Source: an uncultured Eubacteriales bacterium
Lineage (GTDB): Bacteria; Bacillota; Clostridia; Peptostreptococcales; Anaerovoracaceae
Assembly: GCA_902774265.1 (NCBI GenBank)
Contig: CACYHR010000014.1
Span: 1-42,226, forward strand
Direction of reading: 5' to 3'
Length of the DNA stretch: 42,226 nt
Part shown: positions 35,732 to 42,226 of the stretch, in pieces
Layout: each line of letters opens with the position of its first letter
Position numbering within the stretch: position 1 is the stretch's first letter
Program-made: the position numbers and the translations under genes
The notes under the pieces: model-generated
What the model saw: only the letters and a program-made list of their open reading frames with translations
Told to the model about the DNA's origin: nothing
The model's database searches: none

Positions 35732-36742
35732 CTACAGCAGGAAGATATTGTGCTCCGCGCACTCATCGTACATATCTTCCGGCCATACGGATACCTGTAC
35801 CTCACCGATATGAGCCTTTTTGAGGAAATACATACAGAGTCTGCTCTGTCCTATTCCTCCGCCTATCGTCAGAGGCAGATCGCTGTTGATGACGCCCTGA
35901 TGGAATTTCATGTCTTTGCGATCCATCTTGCCGTCGATCTCGAGCTGTCTCAGCATTGACTCGGCATCTACTCTTATACCCATCGAACTGATCTCGAATG
36001 CGTCCTCGAGTACGCTGTTCCACAGAATGATATCTCCGTTGAGTTCCCAGTCATCGTAGTCAGGAGCTCTTCCGTCATGCGGCTTGCCCGATCTGAGCTT
36101 GCAGCCTATCCTCTTTATGAATATCGCACCGTATTCCTTTGCAGCGATGCGCTCTCTTTCCTTTGGAGTCTTATCCGGATATCTGTCTTCGAGTTCCTGT
36201 GAATCGATGAATTTGATCTTCTCCGGCATATCCATGCCTATCTGCGGATAATAATCGTTCACATAATCACCGAGATTTCTGAGACATCTGTAAATCAGCC
36301 TTACTGTCTGCTCGAGGAATTCATCGTTTCTCTGCTCCCTGCTGATCACCTTTTCCCAGTCCCACTGGTCGACATATATCGAATGGATGTTGTCGAGTTC
36401 CTCATCCCTTCTGATCGCGTTCATGTCCGTATACAGACCGACTCCCGGCTTTATATTGTATCTGCCGAGCGCCATCCTCTTCCATTTCGCGAGCGACTGC
36501 ACTACCTCGACCTTTCTCTCGTCAAGATCCTTTATCGTGAATTCGACTCTTCTTTCATAGCCGTTCAGGTTATCATTCAGACCTGTTTCAGGAAAAACGA
36601 ACAGAGGCGCGCTTACTCTGCCCAGATTGAGCGCGCGGGCCAGTTCACTCTGAAAATGATCCTTGATCTTTTTTATAGCTCTCTGAGTCTCAGTCGGATC
36701 GAGAATCGGTTTGTAGTCTTTTGGAATGATAACTTTACTCAT
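35732..36742 (-). CDS. asnA: Aspartate-ammonia ligase
   Basis: A 336-residue asparagine synthetase of the AsnA class, using ammonia and releasing AMP. Seen: the class II synthetase-like core with NGYERRVEFTIKDL, VVQSLAKWKRMAL, SIYVDQWDWEKVI, GRAPDYDDWELNGDI and the C-terminal GGGIGQSRLCMYFLKKAHIGEVQ. Normal length. Its start overlaps the queH stop by eight bases. Confidence 0.96.
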   Translation of the reverse strand: MSKVIIPKDYKPILDPTETQRAIKKIKDHFQSELARALNLGRVSAPLFVFPETGLNDNLNGYERRVEFTIKDLDERKVEVVQSLAKWKRMALGRYNIKPGVGLYTDMNAIRRDEELDNIHSIYVDQWDWEKVISREQRNDEFLEQTVRLIYRCLRNLGDYVNDYYPQIGMDMPEKIKFIDSQELEDRYPDKTPKERERIAAKEYGAIFIKRIGCKLRSGKPHDGRAPDYDDWELNGDIILWNSVLEDAFEISSMGIRVDAESMLRQLEIDGKMDRKDMKFHQGVINSDLPLTIGGGIGQSRLCMYFLKKAHIGEVQVSVWPEDMYDECAEHNIFLL

Positions 36743-37430
36743 GGTTCTTCTCCTTTTCTTTTATCCCCGATAACCCTTTTGTCATTGCCTGTCTTGCATA
36801 TTCGCATCCGCAGAAATTCTGTCTGTACAGTCCGTATTGTTTCGACAATTCGACACTGCGTCCGAACCCGTTTTTCTTTTTGAAGTCCATATCCAGAAAT
36901 TTCACCCCAGTCTGCTGCTGTAGCGAAATGCCGAGAGTCTTTATCTTGTCGTAGTTCTTGTGCGGACTGACCGACATCGTAGTCGTGAAATAGTCCATCT
37001 CAAGCTCTGCAGCCATGCGCGCGGTCTCGGCAAGTCTCATGGCAAAACATACGTCGCAGCGTTTGCCGCCTTCCGGCTCGTCACGCAGAGGATCCGCTTT
37101 TTCGATGTATTTCTGCGGTTCATAGGCACCCTCAAGATATGAGATCACGAATTCGTCTTTGTGATCCTGATTGAACGCCCTTATGAACTGAATCAGTGTA
37201 TCGCGCCTCAGATAGTATTCTTCCCTGTCCGTGATATTTGGATTATAATAGTAAGCGGTCACGGCATAATCAGGCGCAAGTCTCTCTATGCATGATGTAG
37301 AGCATGGTCCGCAGCATGCATGGAGCAATACGCGCGGCTTAGTCTCCGCAAGCGAAAGTCTCGAGCCGCTCTCAAGCTGCCCGGGAAGACATTTATCCAT
37401 AAAAGCTACGCATCCATTTGCTTTTTTCAT
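36735..37430 (-). CDS. queH: Epoxyqueuosine reductase QueH
   Basis: A 231-residue iron-sulfur reductase that converts epoxyqueuosine to queuosine in tRNA. Seen: LLHACCGPCSTSC, YNPNITDREEY, GKRCDVCFAMRL and YRQNFCGCEYA, the Cys sets of the QueH (DUF208) family. The N-terminal 30 residues before RVLLHACC are an unusual extension and include other Met codons, so the start may be later. It completes the queuosine steps begun by Tgt and QueA elsewhere in the window. Confidence 0.94.
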   Translation of the reverse strand: MKKANGCVAFMDKCLPGQLESGSRLSLAETKPRVLLHACCGPCSTSCIERLAPDYAVTAYYYNPNITDREEYYLRRDTLIQFIRAFNQDHKDEFVISYLEGAYEPQKYIEKADPLRDEPEGGKRCDVCFAMRLAETARMAAELEMDYFTTTMSVSPHKNYDKIKTLGISLQQQTGVKFLDMDFKKKNGFGRSVELSKQYGLYRQNFCGCEYARQAMTKGLSGIKEKEKNHE

Positions 37431-37483
37431 ACAACCTTTCCTTTATACACTGATCTGCATGATACAATTCAGTAAAAGAGCTT

Positions 37484-37505
37484 AGAGATAAAGGATCTCT
37501 CTTTT
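37484..37505 (+). promoter_or_regulatory. Leader hairpin with T-tract before the radical SAM gene
   Basis: AGAGAT and ATCTCT form a six-pair stem around AAAGG, followed by CTTTTT on the plus strand. It lies between divergent genes, where a plain terminator is unexpected, so attenuation of the downstream gene is possible. The stem is short and the call is weak. Confidence 0.3.
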
Positions 37506-37553
37506 TCGGCATATAACCATATAAGTATATCACAACAGGAGGTCATATAAAAT

Positions 37554-38471
37554 ATGCAGGGCGGCGAAAGATATAACTCGATCAGCGATTATCTCAAATC
37601 AGAGTTCGGTCGCAAGACCGTAAAGCTCAGCATAGAAGCCGGATTCACCTGTCCCAACCGGGATGGAAAGATTGGATACGGCGGCTGCGCTTTTTGTTCC
37701 GCCGGCGGATCCGGTGAGCTCGCATCATCGGGTGAATCCGGCAAGCTCGCATCTTCCATTTCCGAACAGATAGAACTGCTATCGGCAAAATGGCCTGATG
37801 CCTGCTATCTCGCATATTTTCAGTCCCACACCAACACCTATGCGCCTGTATCCGTACTGCGCAGTAAATATTATGAGGCTCTTGGAGACCCGCGCATCAG
37901 CGGCATAGTTATAGCCACACGTCCCGACTGCCTCGGAGACGATGTACTCGACCTGCTCGAAGAGATAAACCGGGAACATTTCATGTGGGTGGAGCTTGGA
38001 CTTCAGACCATCCATCCTGCCACTTCCGACCTGATGGGCATAGGCTATCATGCGGATGTCTATGATGCTGCAGTCGATGCTCTTCTTTCACGAGGAATAA
38101 AAGTCGTATCACACCTCATTCTCGGTCTTCCGGGCGAGACACGTGAAATGATGCTCGAATCCGTGCGCCATGTGTGCAGCCGCAGCATATTCGGCATAAA
38201 ACTCCATCTGATGAATATAGTCAGGTCATCACGTCTTTACGAAATGATGCCTGACTATGTACCTTTTGATTCTATAGATGAATATGTTGATCTTGTAATA
38301 AGCTGCCTTGAGATAATACCGACCGGCATAACCATTCACAGGCTGACAGGCGATGTTCCGCGCAAAATCCTGGTATCTCCGGAATGGAGTTACCGCAAGC
38401 GCACCATTCTCAATACTATAAACCGCGAACTCAAAGCCAGAGGCACCCGTCAGGGCGCCGCCCTATTGTAA
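37554..38471 (+). CDS. TIGR01212-family radical SAM protein
   Basis: A 305-residue radical SAM enzyme of the YhcC/YtqA group. Seen: the cluster Cys in GFTCPNRDGKIGYGGCAFC (about residues 30-46), YFQSHTNTYAP, ATRPDCLGDDVLDLL, WVELGLQT and VVSHLILGLPGE. The substrate is not established from sequence; a tRNA role has been proposed for relatives. An in-frame near-duplication (GELASSGESG then GKLASS, near residue 52-66) follows the cluster loop. AGGAGG precedes the ATG. Confidence 0.9.
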   Translation: MQGGERYNSISDYLKSEFGRKTVKLSIEAGFTCPNRDGKIGYGGCAFCSAGGSGELASSGESGKLASSISEQIELLSAKWPDACYLAYFQSHTNTYAPVSVLRSKYYEALGDPRISGIVIATRPDCLGDDVLDLLEEINREHFMWVELGLQTIHPATSDLMGIGYHADVYDAAVDALLSRGIKVVSHLILGLPGETREMMLESVRHVCSRSIFGIKLHLMNIVRSSRLYEMMPDYVPFDSIDEYVDLVISCLEIIPTGITIHRLTGDVPRKILVSPEWSYRKRTILNTINRELKARGTRQGAALL

Positions 38472-38482
38472 TATCCTTGCAG

Positions 38483-38525
38483 ACTTCCGTCCTCGAGGTG
38501 CGTTTCCGGCATTCCGGACGGAAGT
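38483..38525. repeat. Fourth copy of the ACTTCCGTCC palindrome
   Basis: ACTTCCGTCC (38483-38492) and GGACGGAAGT (38516-38525) form a ten-pair stem. The total length is 43 nt, identical to the three copies at 14.2-14.4 kb; the loop is different. It lies between the convergent radical SAM and Hpt genes and could also act as a transcript end. Confidence 0.8.
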
Positions 38526-38548
38526 CGATGCACGAAATCGCTTTTGTG

Positions 38549-38887
38549 TTAAAGAAGAGCTCTGTACTCCTTCAGCTTCTCTGCTATCCTGTCAAGCAGA
38601 TCGCTGTAATCCATCTCCGTGCGGGCTCTTAAGTGTTCAGTCAACTCCATTATCGGCTCAGCCAGCGATGTAAGGGAAACATTGTTCAGAACACCCTTCA
38701 GAGCATGCGCCTTTTCAAATCCGGCATCCAGATCTCCCTTCCTTACCAGCTCATCAAGCTGTTCAAAGGAGGAATCATTGATTGCCATTTCTGCCATCTT
38801 AAGGTAGAACTCCTCATTATTCATGCATCTGCCGATGCCTTCATCAACATTTGCGCCAAGATTTTTAAGACCTTCTTTAGTAAACAC
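38549..38887 (-). CDS. Stand-alone Hpt-domain phosphotransfer protein
   Basis: A 112-residue four-helix phosphotransfer domain with the phosphorylatable His61 in KAHALKGVLNNVSL. It would pass phosphate between a hybrid sensor kinase and a response regulator, neither of which is nearby. The start is a GTG at 38887, nine bases after AGGAGG; a closer ATG is out of frame and stops at once. Full domain length, no other domain. Confidence 0.88.
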   Translation of the reverse strand: MFTKEGLKNLGANVDEGIGRCMNNEEFYLKMAEMAINDSSFEQLDELVRKGDLDAGFEKAHALKGVLNNVSLTSLAEPIMELTEHLRARTEMDYSDLLDRIAEKLKEYRALL

Positions 38888-39004
38888 TTTTCATTTCCTC
38901 CTGCTGTGAATCTGCATATATCTGAGATTTATTATACAGATGCAGTAAGTGCGATTCCACTTTTTTATTTTTTGTTTTTTCGCATTTCAGCCGTTGGTGC
39001 CTGT

Positions 39005-40963
39005 TCACTTACCAACTGCCAGCATTCTCATGGAGTTCAGTATGCAGATAACTGCGACTCCGACATCGGCAAATACTGCGATCCACATATTCGCTATACC
39101 CAGGGCTCCGAGGACCAGACAGACAAATTTGACCATAAGCGCAAAGACTATATTGGTCTTGGATATTCCTATTGTCTTGCGCGCGATCCTTATGACTGCA
39201 GGGATCCTTGACAGTTTATCATCCATTATCACGATGTCAGCTGCCTCTATCGCAGCATCCGAACCGAGCGATCCCATAGCCAGGCCTACATCTGCTCTGG
39301 AAAGAACAGGCGCGTCATTGATCCCGTCGCCTATGAACGCCAGTCTGCGTTTCTCACTGCCGCCGAGCTCATTAAGCATTTCCTCGACAGCTGCAACCTT
39401 GTCCTGAGGCAGCAGTTCAGCTCTGTAATCACTGATACCGAGTGTGGCAGCTGTAGCTGCAGCAGTCTTCTCAGAATCACCGGTAAGCATAACTATCCTG
39501 CGTACGCCTTCTGCGAGCATATCCTTTACAGCCTGCACTGCTTCCTCCTTAGGCAGGTCAGATACAGTAACCGTTCCTATATACTCACCGTTTTTTGCCA
39601 CATAGCAGTGTGTTCCGACTGCTTTTTCCGTGTCCGCAGGAAGATCAGGAATATCTATGCCAAGATCCGCAAAAAGTTTCGCGTTTCCTACAGCAATGCG
39701 ATCACTGCCGACGCTTGCCTCCGCGCCCTTGCCGGCATGGTTCTCGTTATTCTTCACATCCGAAGCAGGGTAAGGATCCTCACAGGCTGCAACTATCGCA
39801 GCTCCGATAGGATGCGTAGAACCCGTCTCCACAGCTGCCGCATATCTTATAACGTCCGTTTTATCGTATCCCGGCGCTGCTTCAACGCTGCTCACACGGA
39901 AAACCCCTTCTGTCAGGGTTCCTGTCTTGTCGCTCACGACCGTATCAAGGTGTGCCATCATCTCAAGATAATTGGAACCTTTGACGAGAACGCCGTTTTT
40001 TGATGCAGCTCCTATGCCTCCGAAGAAAGCAAGCGGTACAGATATGACCAGAGCGCACGGGCAGGATATTACGAGGAATGTACACGCTCTCAGCAGCCAC
40101 ATGCCGAACACCTCTGTGAAATGTCCTGATACCAGCGGCGGTATAAATGCAAGCAGAACTGCGCCGATGACGACGGCCGGCGTATAGTAGCGCGCAAATC
40201 TCGTGATGAAATTCTCAGTCCTGGATTTCTTCGAGGCTGCAGTCTCAACCATGTCGAGTATCTGCATAACAGTTGAATCATCGTATTCCTTGAGAGCCTC
40301 GATGCGGAGCAGATCCTCGCCGTTGATGCATCCGGATATCACCTGATCACCCTCTCCCACAGGCCTGGGAACAGATTCGCCGGTCAGAGCCGCAGTATTG
40401 ATAAAGCCCTGTCCTTCCAGCACAACACCATCGGTAGGAATCTTTTCGCCCGGCTTTATTACGAGTATATCTCCTACTTCTATATCATCGGGATCTATGA
40501 CCTCCGTACTGCCGTCTTCCGTCTCTCTGTTGGCATAGTCAGGAGCAATGCTCATAAGCTCCATGATCGCGCCCCTGGACTTACCGACAGCATAACTCTG
40601 AAAGAATTCACCGATCTGGTAGAATAGCATTACGGCCACTGCCTCTTCAAGCTCCCCGCAGCCGAACGCTCCTATAGTCGCTATCGTCATAAGAAAGCTC
40701 TCATCGAAAAGCTGTTTATTTTTTATCCCAAGGAGGCACTTTCTCAGTACATCATGACCGACAATAAGATACGTTATGATATAAAGTATATCCACTATTA
40801 TCTCAGCGATCATATACGGCGTGCCCGGTGCGCTCTCCGGCCCGCCGGACAAACCGCAGCGAGGCAGTATCAGATGCTCCGTGATCATCAGTAAAATAAA
40901 CATCACAAGAGCGATAATAATCCTCTTTAATTCTTTTTTCTGTTTATCGGTAAATTTATCCAT
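39005..40963 (-). CDS. cadA: Zn/Cd-type heavy metal P-type ATPase
   Basis: A 652-residue P1B-type pump exporting zinc, cadmium or similar ions. The start is placed at 40963 (MDKFTDKQKK), behind GGTGGA; a longer frame back to 41164 runs through an intergenic repeat and is rejected. Seen: TGES (194-197), the CPC transport motif (301-303), phosphorylation site DKTGT (345-349), STHPIG, and GDGINDAPVLSRADVGLAMG. It has no N-terminal HMA domain, which is instead encoded as a separate protein just upstream. Ion selectivity is inferred from the CPC core and the CzrA-like regulator. Confidence 0.93.
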   Translation of the reverse strand: MDKFTDKQKKELKRIIIALVMFILLMITEHLILPRCGLSGGPESAPGTPYMIAEIIVDILYIITYLIVGHDVLRKCLLGIKNKQLFDESFLMTIATIGAFGCGELEEAVAVMLFYQIGEFFQSYAVGKSRGAIMELMSIAPDYANRETEDGSTEVIDPDDIEVGDILVIKPGEKIPTDGVVLEGQGFINTAALTGESVPRPVGEGDQVISGCINGEDLLRIEALKEYDDSTVMQILDMVETAASKKSRTENFITRFARYYTPAVVIGAVLLAFIPPLVSGHFTEVFGMWLLRACTFLVISCPCALVISVPLAFFGGIGAASKNGVLVKGSNYLEMMAHLDTVVSDKTGTLTEGVFRVSSVEAAPGYDKTDVIRYAAAVETGSTHPIGAAIVAACEDPYPASDVKNNENHAGKGAEASVGSDRIAVGNAKLFADLGIDIPDLPADTEKAVGTHCYVAKNGEYIGTVTVSDLPKEEAVQAVKDMLAEGVRRIVMLTGDSEKTAAATAATLGISDYRAELLPQDKVAAVEEMLNELGGSEKRRLAFIGDGINDAPVLSRADVGLAMGSLGSDAAIEAADIVIMDDKLSRIPAVIRIARKTIGISKTNIVFALMVKFVCLVLGALGIANMWIAVFADVGVAVICILNSMRMLAVGK

Positions 40964-40980
40964 ATCAGATCCACCAAAAT

Positions 40981-41033
40981 TCAACCAGGAGCAAAGCTCC
41001 AACAAGCTCGCTTGATTGGAGCGAGCGACGCCG
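40981..41033. repeat. 53-nt palindromic mobile repeat, copy A
   Basis: Starts TCAACCAGGAGC and ends GAGCGACGCCG. The centre folds as GCTCCAA-CAAGC-TC-GCTTG-A-TTGGAGC. It is identical in 52 of 53 positions to copy B at 42067-42119. The flanks of the two copies differ on the left. A second hairpin (CGGAGG...CCTCCG, 41041-41059) follows. It lies between the HMA protein gene and cadA, in their probable transcript. Confidence 0.88.
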
Positions 41034-41121
41034 TACTTATCGGAGGAGCTCAGCCTCCGGAGATCAATGCTTCCGAAAAACAAGCCGATGCAAATCCAGC
41101 TGTCTTCCGAACGCATATATA

Positions 41122-41340
41122 TTACAGAATCACCTTGCAATCCGGCTCTACCTTTGCGATGCATTTGACTGCTTCCTCGACAACCTTATCGAATACGGCG
41201 TCGTCAGCATCTATCATCATCTTCTGAGTCATAAAGCTTACGGATGCGTCATTGACTCCGTCGATCTTTTTGATTGCATCCTCCATCTTTGCAGCACAGT
41301 TAGCGCAGTCAAGATCCTGCAGTTTGAATTTCTTTTTCAT
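41122..41340 (-). CDS. HMA-domain metallochaperone
   Basis: A 72-residue heavy-metal-associated domain. The metal loop DLDCANCAAKMEDAI carries the CxxC pair near residues 12-15. It probably hands metal to the ATPase encoded downstream, replacing the N-terminal domain that the pump lacks. It lies between the ArsR-type regulator and the pump on the same strand. Confidence 0.92.
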   Translation of the reverse strand: MKKKFKLQDLDCANCAAKMEDAIKKIDGVNDASVSFMTQKMMIDADDAVFDKVVEEAVKCIAKVEPDCKVIL

Positions 41341-41386
41341 TGTCCTTGTCCTCCGGTTTTAAACATCTCAAATCAATATTGAACTC

Positions 41387-41701
41387 TTATTCCTCGATGT
41401 GTTCCTTACCCATCGCGATAATAGTTTTGACATGATCATCATCAAGAGCATATACGATGGATTTGCCTTCACGCCTGCTCCTGACCAGCTTGGCTGTCTT
41501 GAGAACCTTGAGCTGATGAGAAACGGCAGACTGATTCATGTCGATATCCTCGCAGATCTCCGTTACATTCTTCTCACCGTCAAAAAGATCATACAGTATC
41601 TTGATTCTGGTGGAATCAGAGAACATTTTGAACAGATCGGCAAGCTCCAGCAGCTCTTCTTCGCTCAGACCTTTGAGCATATAGTCAGCTCTGTCTCTCA
41701 T
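41387..41701 (-). CDS. ArsR/SmtB-family metal-responsive repressor, CzrA type
   Basis: A 104-residue winged-helix repressor. Seen: ADLFKMFSDSTRIKILYDLF, the recognition helix MNQSAVSHQLKVLKTAKLV, and the wing SRREGKSIVYAL. The last helix has D-x-H-x10-H-x2-E (DDHVKTIIAMGKEHIEE), the alpha-5 metal site of CzrA/SmtB sensors of zinc and cobalt. The alpha-3 Cys box of cadmium/lead sensors is only partly suggested. It is first in the repressor-chaperone-pump operon and should be released from DNA by metal. Confidence 0.93.
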   Translation of the reverse strand: MRDRADYMLKGLSEEELLELADLFKMFSDSTRIKILYDLFDGEKNVTEICEDIDMNQSAVSHQLKVLKTAKLVRSRREGKSIVYALDDDHVKTIIAMGKEHIEE

Positions 41702-41731
41702 CGCATTCCTCCTTTGTTATGAACACGTTTT

Positions 41732-41753
41732 CATATGAATATATTATCATATG
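41732..41753 (-). promoter_or_regulatory. Probable CzrA operator
   Basis: CATATGA and TCATATG form a perfect inverted repeat (41732-41738, 41747-41753) spaced by eight bases, about 30 bases upstream of the repressor start. GAACA and TGTTC flank it. The AT-rich ATATGAA/TTCATAT style matches known ArsR/SmtB-family operators. Confidence 0.7.
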
Positions 41754-41846
41754 TTCATTAAAAGTCAAGTCAGAACACATAATTTATGTCGTTAAGCAGA
41801 TATATGATTACAATTCAGCCATCGGCCGAGCAATTACAATTTACGG

Positions 41847-42034
41847 ACTGTAAGGCAGCGACAGACAGAGAATTTGGAGGAACCGCTAAGAGTGCTGCGA
41901 GAAGGCTGCAGGCGAGCGGCTAAGGACCGGCCGCCTGAAAGCGAAGCGTCAGACTAGGTCCTCCGCGAGGCAAAGCCGACGAGCCAAGCACCCTCGGTGA
42001 CGGAAGCCTTCTCTGGATGGCACTGCCTTACAGT
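41847..42034 (+). ncRNA. Structured RNA of about 188 nt, possibly raiA-like
   Basis: A closing stem of 12 perfect pairs (ACTGTAAGGCAG at 41847-41858 with 42023-42034) encloses several long-range pairings: GGAGGA (41876-41881) with TCCTCC (41959-41964), GAGAAGGCT (41899-41907) with AGCCTTCTC (42005-42013), GTGCT (41892-41896) with AGCAC (41987-41991), and CAGGCG (41909-41914) with CGCCTG (41932-41937). CCGCT (41883-41887) with AGCGG (41915-41919) crosses the last pairing, a pseudoknot. Linkers are purine-rich on the plus strand, and a TACAAT -10 box at 41835-41840 lies seven bases before the stem. No coding sense. Features recall the clostridial raiA motif RNA; this name is a guess from memory of its style. 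RNase P, 6S, SRP and tmRNA landmarks are absent. Confidence 0.75.
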
Positions 42035-42066
42035 ATATGACTTTTGATAAGCAGAGCATTTCGCTT

Positions 42067-42119
42067 TCAACCAGGAGCAAAGATCCAACAAGCTCGCTTG
42101 ATTGGAGCGAGCGACGCCG
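42067..42119. repeat. 53-nt palindromic mobile repeat, copy B
   Basis: Same 53-nt repeat as at 40981 with one substitution, which breaks one pair in the central stem. It lies 32 bases after the structured RNA and directly before the terminal hairpins. Confidence 0.88.
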
Positions 42120-42226
42120 TCAACAGGCACCGGGAGCTTCAGCTCCTGAGAGCATCAGTGGGGGATTGTTACCCACCACTGATGGTCGAAAATGGAACCC
42201 GCCGCCTAAGAGGCGGGGGACATCCG
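42120..42226. mobile_element. Hairpin cluster resembling an IS200/IS605-type element end
   Basis: Three hairpins run to the window edge: GGAGC/GCTCC (42133-42146), CATCAGTGG/CCACTGATG with a further GGG/CCC step (42153-42184), and CCGCCT/AGGCGG (42202-42216) followed by GGGACATCCG. This GC-rich layout is like the right end and overlapping guide-type RNA of TnpB elements. No tnpA or tnpB is in the window, so it is a remnant, a non-autonomous copy, or the edge of an element beyond the window. Confidence 0.45.

Noticed and set aside
40964-41164. N-terminal extension of the P-type ATPase by 67 codons
   Set aside because: It reads through the 53-nt repeat and a second hairpin, contains no HMA motif, and a proper ribosome binding site precedes the start at 40963.
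41847-42034. RNase P RNA, 6S RNA, SRP RNA or tmRNA
   Set aside because: The conserved landmarks of these RNAs (for example the RNase P GAGGAAAGUCC box or the tmRNA acceptor end) are not found, and the 6S long-rod shape does not fit the crossing helices.
42037-42226. Open plus-strand frame of 63 codons to the window edge
   Set aside because: It runs through the palindromic repeat and the terminal hairpins, has no ribosome binding site, and its Ser/Pro/Arg-rich translation reflects GC-rich RNA structure.

Overview
The window looks like a chromosome segment of an anaerobic Gram-positive bacterium of the class Clostridia. The evidence is the housekeeping gene order (priA-def-fmt-peptidase-rsmB-PP2C-PASTA kinase-rsgA-rpe, ruvC-ruvA-ruvB-queA-tgt, argR-recN), QueH for the last step of queuosine synthesis, AsnA, and Gram-positive style ribosome binding sites. 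Genus and species cannot be fixed from sequence alone. No rRNA, tRNA or CRISPR array was seen.

Bases 1-7250 are an accessory region. A minus-strand operon carries two unrecognised proteins that share a short motif, a small excisionase-type HTH protein, a large RloC/PrrC-like ATPase with a zinc-hook CxxC and a C-terminal R-x3-E...H nuclease-like motif, and a type I methyltransferase HsdM. HsdM is cut off by a TAG exactly where its family would continue, and no hsdS or hsdR is seen. Then come a plus-strand sigma-region-4-like protein behind a long leader hairpin, a small unknown protein and a SymE-family protein. These are typical cargo of integrative elements.

Bases 7360-16660 are core genes. 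A minus-strand run (ruvC, ruvA, ruvB, queA, tgt, a small unknown, rlmD) makes the Holliday-junction machinery and two queuosine enzymes plus a 23S rRNA methyltransferase. Divergent to it is argR-recN. The gap between them holds three 43-nt palindromes at an exact 65-bp period; a fourth copy lies at 38.5 kb.

Bases 16700-25900 hold a GNAT fusion protein, holA, a secreted NlpC/P60 hydrolase with fibronectin domains, a ClC-type channel and comEC. comEC and holA, usually neighbours, are split by the hydrolase and channel genes. Bases 26000-35700 form one long minus-strand run linking DNA restart, protein N-terminal processing, rRNA methylation, the Stk/Stp signalling pair, ribosome assembly and pentose phosphate metabolism. 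Then follow asnA-queH, a divergent radical SAM protein and an Hpt protein.

Bases 39000-41760 are a metal-resistance unit: an ArsR/CzrA-type repressor with a complete alpha-5 metal motif and its palindromic operator, a separate HMA metallochaperone and a Zn/Cd P-type ATPase. The final 500 bases contain no protein gene but a strongly structured RNA element (raiA-like is the leading guess) closed by a perfect 12-bp stem. It is followed by a mobile 53-nt palindromic repeat (second copy at 40981, a deleted copy at 33110) and hairpins that look like the end of an IS200/IS605-type element.
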